The notes beneath the pieces are model-generated. The model was not told where the DNA came from. It did not search any database and worked only from the letters and a program-made list of their open reading frames with translations. Shown here piece after piece: positions 1 to 8,019 of a stretch of DNA of 64,000 nt. Both the position numbers and the translations under genes were made by a program. This DNA is from Muribaculaceae bacterium. Its GTDB lineage: Bacteria > Bacteroidota > Bacteroidia > Bacteroidales > Muribaculaceae. How positions within the stretch are numbered: the first letter of the stretch is position 1; each line of letters opens with the position of its first letter. The DNA is taken from assembly GCA_022484565.1 (NCBI GenBank), contig JAKVKZ010000006.1:1-64000 (forward strand), read 5' to 3'.

Positions 1-550
1 CGAATGTCTCTTGTTTGCGCCTGTATTCTTCGGCTGTTGCGCACCGGTAGTGCAGCAGTTTGCCTCCAATCAGCTCCGGGTGCAGCGCTTTGGGGAACAC
101 CACTGCCTCATGCACATCCCGCAGGTTCCATGTGGCATATCTGCGGTCGAATAATCGGGTAGGGCAATCGTGGTTCCATCCGCTGTGCAGTATCGGCTGG
201 CCGCAGTAGTAGTTCAGCCTTTCAAAGCAGTAAACTCTGTGCTCAAACCCGTCTTCTTTCAGCTTCTTGATGTTCTTTCTCAATTCGCTGTCAAGAACTT
301 CGTCTGCGTCTATGCTGATTATGTGGCTGTTGGTCGCAAGCGACACCGCATATTGCTTTTGTGCACCGTAACCGTCAAATTTCCTTAGTGTTACCTTGCA
401 TCCGCGTTCTCGGCACATCTCTGCCGTTTTGTCCGTCGAGTATGAGTCAACTACTATGATTTCATCTGCCACTCCTTCGAGTGAATCAAGGCATGCGCCT
501 ATCTTCTCCTCTTCATTGAGCGTGATGATTGTTGCTGTGATTTTGCTCAT
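1..550 (-). CDS. Family 2 glycosyltransferase, WaaE/KdtX-like (3' end beyond window)
   Basis: The reading frame starts with ATG at 550 on the minus strand and is open to base 1, giving 183 codons of an incomplete protein. It begins MSKITATIITLNEEEKIGAC, the usual nucleotide-sugar binding start of GT2 enzymes, followed by IIVVDSYSTDKTAEM and the metal-binding DxD-like stretch ISIDADEVLD at about residue 75. The later segments NYYCGQPILHSGW and RLFDRR resemble the WaaE/KdtX type that adds a sugar to lipopolysaccharide core, but the acceptor cannot be read from sequence. A -7 box lies at 575-582 and a perfect palindrome sits between it and the start. It is divergent from two further glycosyltransferases, so the left edge is probably a surface-glycan locus. 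Confidence 0.85.
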   Translation of the reverse strand, partial: MSKITATIITLNEEEKIGACLDSLEGVADEIIVVDSYSTDKTAEMCRERGCKVTLRKFDGYGAQKQYAVSLATNSHIISIDADEVLDSELRKNIKKLKEDGFEHRVYCFERLNYYCGQPILHSGWNHDCPTRLFDRRYATWNLRDVHEAVVFPKALHPELIGGKLLHYRCATAEEYRRKQETF

Positions 551-558
551 TGCGCCTT

Positions 559-578
559 TTTGCAATAATTATTGCAAA
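559..578. promoter_or_regulatory. 20-bp perfect palindrome in the leader of the first glycosyltransferase
   Basis: TTTGCAATAATTATTGCAAA reads the same on both strands. It overlaps the downstream end of the -7 box at 575-582 and ends nine bases before the start codon at 550, the position expected for a dimeric repressor operator or a hairpin at the mRNA 5' end. Function is inferred only from position and symmetry. Confidence 0.4.
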
Positions 579-582
579 TTTA
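575..582 (-). promoter_or_regulatory. -7 box TAAATTTG for the glycosyltransferase starting at 550
   Basis: The minus strand reads TAAATTTG, a full match to the Bacteroidetes TAnnTTTG consensus, 24 bases upstream of the ATG. Confidence 0.55.
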
Positions 583-653
583 CTCTTTTCGTGTTTTATG
601 TGCAACCATTTTCTATTTTTACCCATTTTTTTTGCATTTTTGCTAATTATATG

Positions 654-661
654 TACTTTTG
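654..661 (+). promoter_or_regulatory. -7 box TACTTTTG for the gene at 686
   Basis: TACTTTTG matches TAnnTTTG. It overlaps the TTG codon at 659 that would otherwise give a longer reading frame, so the downstream ATG at 686 is the real start, with a leader of roughly 20 bases. Confidence 0.6.
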
Positions 662-685
662 CATCCGTATATTAAGACTTTATTT

Positions 686-1561
686 ATGTTTTCTATTATA
701 TGCTGTTCTATTAACAACTCTCTGTTATCGGCCCTTGAAAATAATATCGCTGAAACTATCGGATGCGAATATGAATTTATCCCGTTTGATAATTCAAAAC
801 AGAAAAAAGGAATTTGTGAGGTCTATAACATCTGCGCAGAGAACGCAAAAGGAGAGTATTTACTTTTCATCCATGAAGACGCGCATTTTGATTCTTCTGA
901 TTGGGGACAAGTTTTCTCGGCTAAGCTCGATGAGCCGCGTTGCGGTGCCATAGGTTTTGCAGGCAGCACTGTGCGTATTGATATGGTTGGCCCTTGGGGC
1001 TGTGGCCATTCCAATAAGCGTGCTAATTACACCGAAGTCTCAAGTGCTGGCGAAGTCGTGAATTATCGCAATCCCCACAACAAGGATTTTTCCCATGTGG
1101 TTGTTCTCGATGGCTTTTGCATAGCTGTTCGCCGTGATGTTTGGCAGGAAGTTCATTTTGATGAGGAAACTTTCAAGGGTTTCCATTGCTACGATATTGA
1201 TTATTCCCTTATGCTTGTCTATGCGCATAAGCATAATTATGTATGTAACACGGTCAAGATTCGCCATCTTTCATCTGGCAGTTATGGTGCTTCTTGGTAT
1301 CGTCAATCTCAGATTCTTCGCCATAAGTGGCAGCGCCGTATGCCTGTTTCCATTCATCATCTTACTCATTCGCAACTTAGTCATTTACGCAAAGTTACCC
1401 GTTATTCTGAAATAAAATTTGTCATTTCTCATCATCTCACTGGCTCTCCTTTCACTATGGCTGGTGAATATTTCCGCCATTATCCGTTCACATTCCGCTC
1501 TTTCAAATTGCTTGCAGAATGTTTTGCGCATCAGCGGTCGTATGAGAATGATGATAATTGA
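686..1561 (+). CDS. Glycosyltransferase-like protein (GT2 fold, short N-terminus)
   Basis: A protein of 291 residues starting MFSIICCSIN. Near residue 60 it has GEYLLFIHEDAHFDSSDW, where HEDAHF occupies the place of the DxD metal motif of family 2 transferases, and farther on FKGFHCYDIDYSLM and a VCNTVKIRHLSSGS stretch as in the glycosyltransferase-like family that modifies surface glycans. The start was set by the -7 box at 654-661, which excludes a longer TTG start. The gene is followed by another GT2 gene with its own promoter. The sugar donor and acceptor are unknown. Confidence 0.75.
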   Translation: MFSIICCSINNSLLSALENNIAETIGCEYEFIPFDNSKQKKGICEVYNICAENAKGEYLLFIHEDAHFDSSDWGQVFSAKLDEPRCGAIGFAGSTVRIDMVGPWGCGHSNKRANYTEVSSAGEVVNYRNPHNKDFSHVVVLDGFCIAVRRDVWQEVHFDEETFKGFHCYDIDYSLMLVYAHKHNYVCNTVKIRHLSSGSYGASWYRQSQILRHKWQRRMPVSIHHLTHSQLSHLRKVTRYSEIKFVISHHLTGSPFTMAGEYFRHYPFTFRSFKLLAECFAHQRSYENDDN

Positions 1562-1650
1562 TTGCTTCTTCAAGTACCTTTTTAATTTAATTGAATTGTA
1601 AATTTTGGCTCATTTTTTATCTTGATTGCTTGGAATTCACAATTTATTTT

Positions 1651-1658
1651 TAATTTTG
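1651..1658 (+). promoter_or_regulatory. -7 box TAATTTTG for the gene at 1682
   Basis: A full TAnnTTTG match, 23 bases before ATG 1682. It separates this gene's transcription from the upstream glycosyltransferase and supports the ATG at 1682 over a TTG at 1673. Confidence 0.55.
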
Positions 1659-1681
1659 CCTGACGCTGTCTTTTGGTAAAA

Positions 1682-2572
1682 ATGTCTACTGAACAATTCA
1701 AATTTTCAATCCTTATTCCTTCTTGGAACAATCTCGATTACTTGAAATTATGTATTGATAGTATTCGTCGTAATTCCTATTTTTCCCATCAGATTCTCGT
1801 TCATGTCAACGTTGGCTCCGACGGCACTCCCGAATGGCTTAAGGCTAACGGCATTCAGTTCACTCAAAGTGCTGAAAACATCGGCGTTTGTTGGGCTGTC
1901 AATTCACTTCGTCCTCTGGTCAATACTGATTACATCGTCTATATGAACGACGATATGTATGTCTGTCCTGATTGGGATTTGTATCTTTTTAAGGAGATTC
2001 GTTCTCTTCCCGATAACAAGTTTTTTCTTTCGTCAACTCTCCTTCAGCCTCGTCCGTTTTTCTGTTCGAGTGTCATTGCTCCCGCTGATTTCGGCACTTC
2101 AGTTTCGTCATTCCGCAAGCGTGATTTGCTTGATTCTTTCAAGTCGTTTAAGCATGCTGATTGGTGTGGCGCCACTTGGCCTCCCAATATTGTTCACCGC
2201 GACCTTTGGGATTTGGTTGGCGGTTATAGTGTGGAATTTTCTCCGGGCATGTATAGCGACCCTGATTTCGCCGCTAAGCTTTATAAGGCTGGTGTGCGTT
2301 ATTTTAAGGGCATTTCGGCAAGTAGGGTATATCATTTTGAACAGGTTTCCACTGGTCGTGTCAGCAAGAATAAGGGTTCGCTTCAGTTCCTTCGCAAGTG
2401 GGGCATAACTTCTGCGTCTTTCATGCGCGATGTTCTTCATCGTGGTGAGCCGTGGAATAAGAGTCTTATGCTCGAGGATAACCATTCTTTTGGTCGCGAT
2501 AAGCTCCGCAGCCGCTTTAAGATGTTTCTAACATCTTTCCGTCATCCGCTCGACCGCGACTTATGGGAGTAG
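1682..2572 (+). CDS. Family 2 glycosyltransferase
   Basis: 296 residues from ATG 1682. The N-terminus FKFSILIPSWNNLDYLKLCI is the canonical GT2 (GT-A) start; the metal-binding site is YIVYMNDDMYVCPDWD near residue 90, and GMYSDPDFAAKLYKAG near residue 195 carries the conserved acidic residue used as catalytic base in the family. No membrane segment is visible, so the protein is probably cytoplasmic and acts on a lipid-linked or LPS acceptor. It neighbours two other transferases on both sides, pointing to a glycan-assembly locus that continues left of the window. Confidence 0.82.
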   Translation: MSTEQFKFSILIPSWNNLDYLKLCIDSIRRNSYFSHQILVHVNVGSDGTPEWLKANGIQFTQSAENIGVCWAVNSLRPLVNTDYIVYMNDDMYVCPDWDLYLFKEIRSLPDNKFFLSSTLLQPRPFFCSSVIAPADFGTSVSSFRKRDLLDSFKSFKHADWCGATWPPNIVHRDLWDLVGGYSVEFSPGMYSDPDFAAKLYKAGVRYFKGISASRVYHFEQVSTGRVSKNKGSLQFLRKWGITSASFMRDVLHRGEPWNKSLMLEDNHSFGRDKLRSRFKMFLTSFRHPLDRDLWE

Positions 2573-2586
2573 GGTGGTTTTGCTGT

Positions 2587-3300
2587 TTATTTCCCTTTGT
2601 CCAACCACATTTTCCTTTCCTTTACGTCCATCTTTTCAATGGCGTATCTGAGCATTGTCCGTGGCATTTCGTGTGCGTGTTTTTCCAGAAATTCCCGCAG
2701 TGTTTCTCTGTCTTTTTTCCCTATTTCCCGCAGCATCCAGCCGCTTGCTTTATGTATAAGGTCGTGAGGATGTTGCAGATATTTTTCAGCGATTTTTAGG
2801 GTGGGGCGGTACTCGCCGTTTCTTATTAACTTCAGTGTTGACACTATTGCTATCCTTTGTTCCCACAAATTTTTGCTTTCACTCAGTTTTTCAATAGTTT
2901 CTGTCCCGTGCGTTCTGGTGTAGTCGCCTATTATTTGAGGGCAACTCAAATCCACCAAGTCCCAGTTGTTGATGTTTTCTGTGTTTTCAAGGTAGAATTT
3001 CACAATTTCTTCTTTCCTCCCTTCCTCTTTTTTCGCCTTTTCGTACTTCATTATAAGTGCTATCAGTGCTGCAAGTCTGAATTCGTGCTCCTTGCTTGCC
3101 AGCATTTCTTTTATTTCATCTAAATTCAGCTTGAATTTCTTTACTGATATTTTTCTGTTTTCCGGCACTGTTAATCCTATAAATATGTCGCCTTCTCCAT
3201 ATTCTCCTTTTCCGGTTTTGAAGAATCTCGATAATATTTCTATTTTTTCTGGTTTCGCTGCTTTTTTCAGTTCAGCTTTCCATTGTTCTATATTTTTCAT
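2587..3300 (-). CDS. DNA alkylation repair protein, AlkD-like
   Basis: 237 residues made of HEAT-like helical repeats. Landmarks of the AlkD DNA glycosylase family are present: FFKTGKGEYGEGDIFIGL with VPENRKI near the start, NNWDLVDLSCPQIIG (Trp and Asp of the DNA-facing cleft), NLWEQRIAIVST (the Arg of the active cleft) and HKASGWMLREIGKKD (second Trp). These correspond to the Trp109/Asp113, Arg148 and Trp187 positions described for Bacillus cereus AlkD. The family removes bulky cationic alkylated bases without base flipping. Its own -7 box lies at 3317-3324. Convergent with the upstream glycosyltransferase, 14 bases apart. Confidence 0.9.
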   Translation of the reverse strand: MKNIEQWKAELKKAAKPEKIEILSRFFKTGKGEYGEGDIFIGLTVPENRKISVKKFKLNLDEIKEMLASKEHEFRLAALIALIMKYEKAKKEEGRKEEIVKFYLENTENINNWDLVDLSCPQIIGDYTRTHGTETIEKLSESKNLWEQRIAIVSTLKLIRNGEYRPTLKIAEKYLQHPHDLIHKASGWMLREIGKKDRETLREFLEKHAHEMPRTMLRYAIEKMDVKERKMWLDKGK

Positions 3301-3316
3301 TCTTTTTCGGTTTTTG

Positions 3317-3324
3317 CAAAATTA
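3317..3324 (-). promoter_or_regulatory. -7 box TAATTTTG for the AlkD-like gene
   Basis: The minus strand reads TAATTTTG, 16 bases upstream of the ATG at 3300. Confidence 0.55.
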
Positions 3325-3738
3325 CTTTTTTTCTTCAATTCCCATCTCAAATTTTTTTGTAACTGTTTTCTTTTTCTTTGCGTCTTTTTTACGCCTGTTT
3401 TTCATTGTGTAATTTATACACATATATGTGCTACCATTCTTTGCGTCAATTTTACAATCTTGCCTTGTAGTTTTTTCCTCCCTTTCAATTTTTCTGATTT
3501 CATTGCGTAATATTTACGCTTTGAATTGCCTTTTTTGCCATTTTTCCTTTGAAAATTCCGTCCCCCTGCCCGCCTTTTTTGATTTTATTCGATTCTCATA
3601 CGCCCAAATTTTGCTTATTTTATTCAATTTCAAATCCATATCCCGCTTTTTTTGTGCTTTCATTTGTTTTCAAATAGCTTTTCTGCTTCTTATTTGCGAA
3701 TTGTTGTCAAAAAAAGTGGTGCTTTTTCTGAATTTTCG
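3325..3738. other. T-rich gene-free stretch between divergent genes
   Basis: About 410 bases with very high T on the plus strand and no convincing reading frame. Short imperfect palindromes such as the TGTGTAATTTATACACA region near 3410 and GTAATATTTAC near 3505 are present but not repeated. It contains upstream parts of two divergent promoters; nothing else is seen. Confidence 0.4.
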
Positions 3739-3746
3739 TACTTTTG
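3739..3746 (+). promoter_or_regulatory. -7 box TACTTTTG for the SpmAB-like gene
   Basis: A full TAnnTTTG match 28 bases before ATG 3775. It lies inside the longer open frame that begins at 3652 and so rules out that start. Confidence 0.6.
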
Positions 3747-3774
3747 CACATTCATTTTTTCAAAGCCGAATTTT

Positions 3775-5007
3775 ATGGTATTAAATTACATTTGGATTGC
3801 GTTCTTTCTCATTGCTTTTGTTGTTGCTTTGGGCGAAACAATCTTTATGGGTAATTATGGAATTTGGACTACCATAATGAATGCTACTTTTGCTTCGGCT
3901 GCTCAGGCGTTCCAGATTTCTATCGGCTTGACTGGTATCCTTTCTCTTTGGATGGGTTTGATGAAAATTGGTGAGCGTGGTGGCGTCATCCGTTTTTTCG
4001 GTCGTGTCATCAGTCCGCTTTTCACTCGTCTCTTTCCTGGTATTCCTAAGGATCACCCTGCCATGGGCGCTATTTTCATGAACATTTCCGCTAACATGCT
4101 TGGTCTCGACAATGCGGCTACTCCGCTCGGACTTAAAGCTATGAAGGAACTTCAAAGTCTCAACGACAAGAAGGACACTGCCACTAATGCGATGTTGATG
4201 TTCTTGATTTTGAATGCTTCAGGGCTTTGCTTGATTCCTATCGGTGTCATGATGTACCGTGCCCAGTGCGGTGCCGCAAATCCTACTGATGTATTCATTC
4301 CTATTTTGATTGCGACTTTTGTCGCGACTCTTGTAGGCATTATTATTCTTTGTTTAAAGCAACACATTAACCTTCTCGATAAGGTTCTTTTGTCATGGAT
4401 AGTCGGAATGGTCGTCGTCATCGGCGCCATTGTCTGGTATCTGTCATCCCTCCCTCAAGCCAAACTTCAGTCTTATTCAAGTTTTGCCGCCAATTTCCTC
4501 CTTTTCACTGTCATTATTGGATTCCTTGTGGCGGGCGTTCGTAAGCATGTGAATGTTTATGAAGCCTTCATTGAGGGTGCAAAGGATGGCTTTAAGACGG
4601 CTGTAATGATTATTCCTTATCTCGTTGCCATCTTGGTCGCTATCGCCATGTTCCGTGCTTCTGGCGCTATGACGATTCTCGTCAATTGGATTGCCGAAGG
4701 CGTTAATGCCATGGGCTTTAATTCCGATTGGGTAGGGGCGTTGCCTACGGCTCTTATGAAGCCGCTTAGCGGCAGCGGTTCGCGTGGTATGATGGTTGAC
4801 GTTATGAACACTTTCGGCGCTGATAGCTTTGTAGCACGCGTTTCCGCTTGTATGCAGGGCAGTACCGATACCACGTTCTACATTCTTGCTGTCTATTTCG
4901 GTAGTGTAGGTATCAAGAAAACTCGTTACGCAGTTCCTTACGCGCTTGTCTGCGATGTCGTGGGCAGCATCACTGCGGTTATTGTAGCATACTTCTTCTT
5001 TAAGTAG
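3775..5007 (+). CDS. Fused SpmA-SpmB nucleoside-recognition (Gate) membrane protein
   Basis: 410 residues with many hydrophobic segments. The first half matches spore maturation protein A: SLWMGLMKIGERGGVIRFF, DHPAMGAIFMNISANMLGL and NAATPLGLKAMKELQ. The second half matches SpmB: VYEAFIEGAKDGFKTAVMI, PTALMKPLSGSGSRGMM and ACMQGSTDTTFYILAVYFGS. In Bacillus these are two genes; here they are one chain. The Gate domain is proposed to recognise or move nucleosides or related small molecules across the inner membrane. The organism group does not sporulate, so the sporulation name says nothing about its role here. Start chosen by the -7 box at 3739-3746. Confidence 0.88.
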   Translation: MVLNYIWIAFFLIAFVVALGETIFMGNYGIWTTIMNATFASAAQAFQISIGLTGILSLWMGLMKIGERGGVIRFFGRVISPLFTRLFPGIPKDHPAMGAIFMNISANMLGLDNAATPLGLKAMKELQSLNDKKDTATNAMLMFLILNASGLCLIPIGVMMYRAQCGAANPTDVFIPILIATFVATLVGIIILCLKQHINLLDKVLLSWIVGMVVVIGAIVWYLSSLPQAKLQSYSSFAANFLLFTVIIGFLVAGVRKHVNVYEAFIEGAKDGFKTAVMIIPYLVAILVAIAMFRASGAMTILVNWIAEGVNAMGFNSDWVGALPTALMKPLSGSGSRGMMVDVMNTFGADSFVARVSACMQGSTDTTFYILAVYFGSVGIKKTRYAVPYALVCDVVGSITAVIVAYFFFK

Positions 5008-5201
5008 CTGCATGGGGACTGCTATGTCCTGACGTATTCCATTTATTCCATTTTCTAAAAAAAGCCATTTTCTTGGTTCTTTTTCCTCGCTGAACATTAA
5101 TTTCGTTCTGCGTTCTTTGATATGTTTTTCTGTATTTATTGCTCGGTAATAATGTGTGAAAAATCTTGGTTGTTGCTGTAGGCAACGTTGTGTGAAAATA
5201 G

Positions 5202-5290
5202 GGGGGCAACCATCGGGAAAAATAAATTGGACACCCATGTAAATTATGGCGGTTCAGTAGTGTACGATGTGTTTTGCCCGTCCAGACCCC
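5202..5290 (+). repeat. 90-bp element, intergenic copy 1
   Basis: Starts ATAGGGGGGCAACC, continues with AAATTGGACAC and ends GTTTTGCCCGTCCAGACCCC. The same framework recurs at 5432-5521 and inside both RepA-like genes (33558-33647, 33999-34088, and on the minus strand 62645-62734 and 63050-63139). The 3' end reads GACCCC rather than GCCCCC, so the outer inverted repeat is imperfect here, and stop codons show it is not coding. Confidence 0.75.
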
Positions 5291-5431
5291 TCTCTCGGAT
5301 TTTTATGATTTTCACCAGTCAAATTGGTTAATCTTTATCCATGCTCTTTGTTCTCTCTAGTTTGGAAATGCCGTTTTTTCTTCCTCTTTTTATTTAGGCG
5401 TTTCAGACTTGTGGCTATGTGGAGTGGAATA

Positions 5432-5521
5432 GGGGGCAACCACCGGGAAAAATAAATTGGACACCTTTGTAAATAGTGCTTGTTCAGTTATTTAAGTGGC
5501 GTTTTGCCTGTCCAGACCCCC
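5432..5521 (+). repeat. 90-bp element, intergenic copy 2
   Basis: Starts ATAGGGGGCAACC, has AAATTGGACACC in the same place and ends GTTTTGCCTGTCCAGACCCCC. It is a direct repeat of the copy at 5202-5290, with strong identity in the two ends and a divergent middle. It lies about 150 bases upstream of the ybeY -7 box. Confidence 0.75.
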
Positions 5522-5669
5522 TACCGCTTTTTATCTGATTTTTCCTGTTGCGGCTGCTTTTGATTCTGAGAGTTTTTTCCTTTTGCCGTTTCTGTACTTT
5601 TAATTGATTTCCTTTTTATTATGTCTGAATTCTTTTCTTATATTTTTTGGTTATCGTTTGTATTAATGT

Positions 5670-5677
5670 TAACTTTG
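5670..5677 (+). promoter_or_regulatory. -7 box TAACTTTG for ybeY (and probably mnmG)
   Basis: A full TAnnTTTG match 21 bases upstream of ATG 5699. It lies inside the longer open frame starting at 5621 and argues against that start. Confidence 0.55.
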
Positions 5678-5698
5678 TCGTTGCTAATTTGCAAAGTT

Positions 5699-6121
5699 AT
5701 GCCCGATTTGAATTTCATTGCCGATGGCGTTGATATGCCGGATGTGAATCGTGATTCTGTTGCAAAATGGATAGGCGATGTTGCTCGCAGTTTTGGTAAA
5801 TCTGTGGGGCCGTTGTCATATATCTTCTGTAACGATGCCAAAATCCTTGAAGTAAATATCAAGTATCTTGGACATGATTACTACACGGATATCATTACTT
5901 TTGACTATTCAAATAGTCGTCGCATCAGTGGTGATATGTTCATTTCTCTCGACACTGTCCGCAGTAATTCCGTTCTTTTTAAGCATGATTACCGTGAGGA
6001 ATTGTTGCGCGTCATCATTCATGGCGTTCTTCATCTTTGTGGTATCGACGACAAAGGGCCGGGGCAGCGCGAAATCATGGAAGCCCATGAAAACAAAGCT
6101 CTTGCAATTCTTTCCTGTTAG
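5699..6121 (+). CDS. ybeY: Endoribonuclease YbeY (16S rRNA 3'-end processing)
   Basis: 140 residues from ATG 5699, the normal length of the family; the open frame extends 26 codons farther upstream, but that part is hydrophobic and unlike YbeY. The core has CNDAKILEVNIKYLGHDYYTDIITF and the metal site HGVLHLCGIDD. The first two zinc-binding histidines are present; the third position of the usual H-x3-H-x5-H motif is Asp, a change I recall as common in Bacteroidetes. YbeY is a single-strand RNase for rRNA maturation and quality control. It begins the ybeY-mnmG-apt-uvrC-dtd run, with only 12 bases to mnmG. Confidence 0.92.
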   Translation: MPDLNFIADGVDMPDVNRDSVAKWIGDVARSFGKSVGPLSYIFCNDAKILEVNIKYLGHDYYTDIITFDYSNSRRISGDMFISLDTVRSNSVLFKHDYREELLRVIIHGVLHLCGIDDKGPGQREIMEAHENKALAILSC

Positions 6122-6133
6122 ATTTTTATTGTT

Positions 6134-8011
6134 ATGCGTTTTGATTACGATGTAATAGTGATTGGTGCCGGCCATGCCGGATGTGAAGCTGCTTGTGCTG
6201 CTGCCAACCTTGGCTCAAGCACTCTCCTCATCACGATTGATATGAATAAAATCGCGCAGATGAGTTGTAATCCTGCTGTTGGTGGTATAGCTAAAGGGCA
6301 GATAGTCAGAGAGATAGATGCTCTTGGCGGGCAGATGGGTATAGTTACTGATAAAACTGCTATTCAGTTCCGTATGCTCAACCGCTCCAAGGGTCCTGCC
6401 ATGTGGAGTCCACGTGCTCAGTCTGATCGTATGAAGTTCATGGCTGAGTGGCGGCATATCATCGAGAACACTCCTAACCTTTATATGTGGCAGGATTCTG
6501 TCACTGGATTTATAGTTGCTAACGGTTCTGTAGTTGGCGTTACCACTGCTATGCATGTGGCTTTTAAGGCCAAGGCTGTCGTTCTCACTGCGGGTACTTT
6601 CCTCAATGGATTGATGCATATCGGTCACGTTATGCTGCCGGGGGGACGTGTTTCTGAACCTGCTGCGCATGGTATCACTGAGCAGCTTGTTGAGCTTGGA
6701 TTTGCCACGAATCGTATGAAGACTGGCACTCCTGTTCGTTTGGATGGTCGTACCATTAACTTTGATTTGGCGCAGATTCAGGAGGGTGACACTGATTTTC
6801 ATCACTTCTCTTTCCTTCCAACTGTGCATCGCAGGTTGAAGCAGCGCCCTTGCTGGATAGTTTCTACCAATCCTGAAGTGCACGAAATCCTTCGTAAGGG
6901 ATTGCCTGATTCGCCTCTTTTCAATGGTGAAATCAAGAGTATCGGCCCGCGTTATTGCCCAAGTATCGAGACTAAAATTGTCACTTTTGCCGATAAGGAT
7001 GAGCATCAGCTTTTCATTGAGCCGGAAGGGGAGACCTCCCAAGAATTTTATCTTAATGGATTCTCTTCTTCGCTTCCGCTGAATGTGCAGTTTGCAGCTT
7101 TGCAGAAAATTCCTGCTCTTGCCAATGTCCAGATTTATCGTCCGGGCTATGCTATCGAATATGATTATTTCGACCCTACTCAGCTCCGTCATACTCTCGA
7201 AACGAAACTTATTCATAATTTGTTTTTCGCGGGTCAGGTTAATGGCACCACAGGTTATGAGGAGGCTGCAGGGCAGGGCTTGATTGCTGGCATAAATGCG
7301 CATCAAAATGCCATCGGCGGTGAGCCTTTTGTGCTTGCCCGCGACGAGGCTTATATAGGTGTCCTTATTGATGATTTGGTCACAAAAGGTGTGGATGAGC
7401 CTTATCGCATGTTCACTTCCCGTGCTGAATATAGGATTTTGCTTCGTCAGGATGATGCCGATATGCGTCTTACTGAGCGCTCGTATAATCTCGGACTTGC
7501 ATCAAAGCATCGTTATTCGCTTATGCTCGCTAAAAAGGAGCAGCGCGATTCTTTGATTGCCTTTTCTGAATCTTTCCTTGTCAAGGCTGATTTGATTAAT
7601 CCTGCGCTTGAAAATCTTTCTCTCCAGCCTTTGAAGCAGGGCACTCGTTTGCATGATTTGATTCTTCGTCCGCAACTTAATTTTAATCTTTTGTCAAAAT
7701 TGATTATGCCTCTTGCCGACGAAATTTTCAATCTCGATTCGGATCGCCGTGAGGAGATTGTTGAGGCTGCTGAAATTCTTATCAAATATAAAGGCTATAT
7801 TTCCCGCGAAAGGCTGATTGCTGATAAAATTAACCGTCTCGAGAATTTAAGCATAAAGGGCAAGTTCAATTATTCTGAAATTCTTTCGCTCTCTACTGAA
7901 GCCCGCCAGAAACTTTCACATATCGATCCTGACACTATCGCTCAGGCTTCCCGTATCCCTGGAATTTCTCCGAGCGACATCAATATATTACTTTTGCTTT
8001 TAGGCAGATAA
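6134..8011 (+). CDS. mnmG: tRNA uridine-34 carboxymethylaminomethyl enzyme, FAD subunit
   Basis: 625 residues, full length for MnmG/GidA. The FAD-binding GxGxxG is VIVIGAGHAGCEAACAA at residues 7-23, followed by QMSCNPAVGGIAKG and GGRVSEPAAHGI. The signature FFAGQVNGTTGYEEAAGQG is at about residue 365. The helical C-terminal part (KYKGYISRERLIADKI and RIPGISPSDINILLLLLGR) binds tRNA and MnmE. With MnmE it installs the cmnm5 group on the wobble uridine of several tRNAs. It follows ybeY by 12 bases, so the two are probably co-transcribed. A parS site lies in the gap to apt. Confidence 0.98.
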   Translation: MRFDYDVIVIGAGHAGCEAACAAANLGSSTLLITIDMNKIAQMSCNPAVGGIAKGQIVREIDALGGQMGIVTDKTAIQFRMLNRSKGPAMWSPRAQSDRMKFMAEWRHIIENTPNLYMWQDSVTGFIVANGSVVGVTTAMHVAFKAKAVVLTAGTFLNGLMHIGHVMLPGGRVSEPAAHGITEQLVELGFATNRMKTGTPVRLDGRTINFDLAQIQEGDTDFHHFSFLPTVHRRLKQRPCWIVSTNPEVHEILRKGLPDSPLFNGEIKSIGPRYCPSIETKIVTFADKDEHQLFIEPEGETSQEFYLNGFSSSLPLNVQFAALQKIPALANVQIYRPGYAIEYDYFDPTQLRHTLETKLIHNLFFAGQVNGTTGYEEAAGQGLIAGINAHQNAIGGEPFVLARDEAYIGVLIDDLVTKGVDEPYRMFTSRAEYRILLRQDDADMRLTERSYNLGLASKHRYSLMLAKKEQRDSLIAFSESFLVKADLINPALENLSLQPLKQGTRLHDLILRPQLNFNLLSKLIMPLADEIFNLDSDRREEIVEAAEILIKYKGYISRERLIADKINRLENLSIKGKFNYSEILSLSTEARQKLSHIDPDTIAQASRIPGISPSDINILLLLLGR

Positions 8012-8019
8012 CTCAAAAT

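Larger units (their letters stand above)
5008..5698. other. Gene-free region carrying two 90-bp repeat elements
   Basis: Nearly 700 bases without a convincing gene. It holds two direct copies of the GGGGGC-bounded element, 230 bases apart, and the ybeY promoter at its right end. Reading frames in it are shadows or too short. It lies downstream of the SpmAB gene and upstream of ybeY. Confidence 0.5.

Noticed and set aside
396-953. A 185-codon gene on the plus strand
   Set aside because: It runs antisense to the first glycosyltransferase and in another frame over the second; no protein-like composition.
3652-3774. A 41-residue N-terminal extension of the SpmAB protein
   Set aside because: The -7 box TACTTTTG lies inside it and the residues have no family similarity; ATG 3775 is preferred.
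4477-5238. A 253-codon minus-strand gene opposite the SpmAB gene
   Set aside because: Shadow frame of a membrane-protein gene, with no recognisable motif, and it crosses the intergenic repeat.
5621-5698. A longer YbeY with a membrane helix
   Set aside because: The extension contains the promoter box and makes the protein longer than the family.
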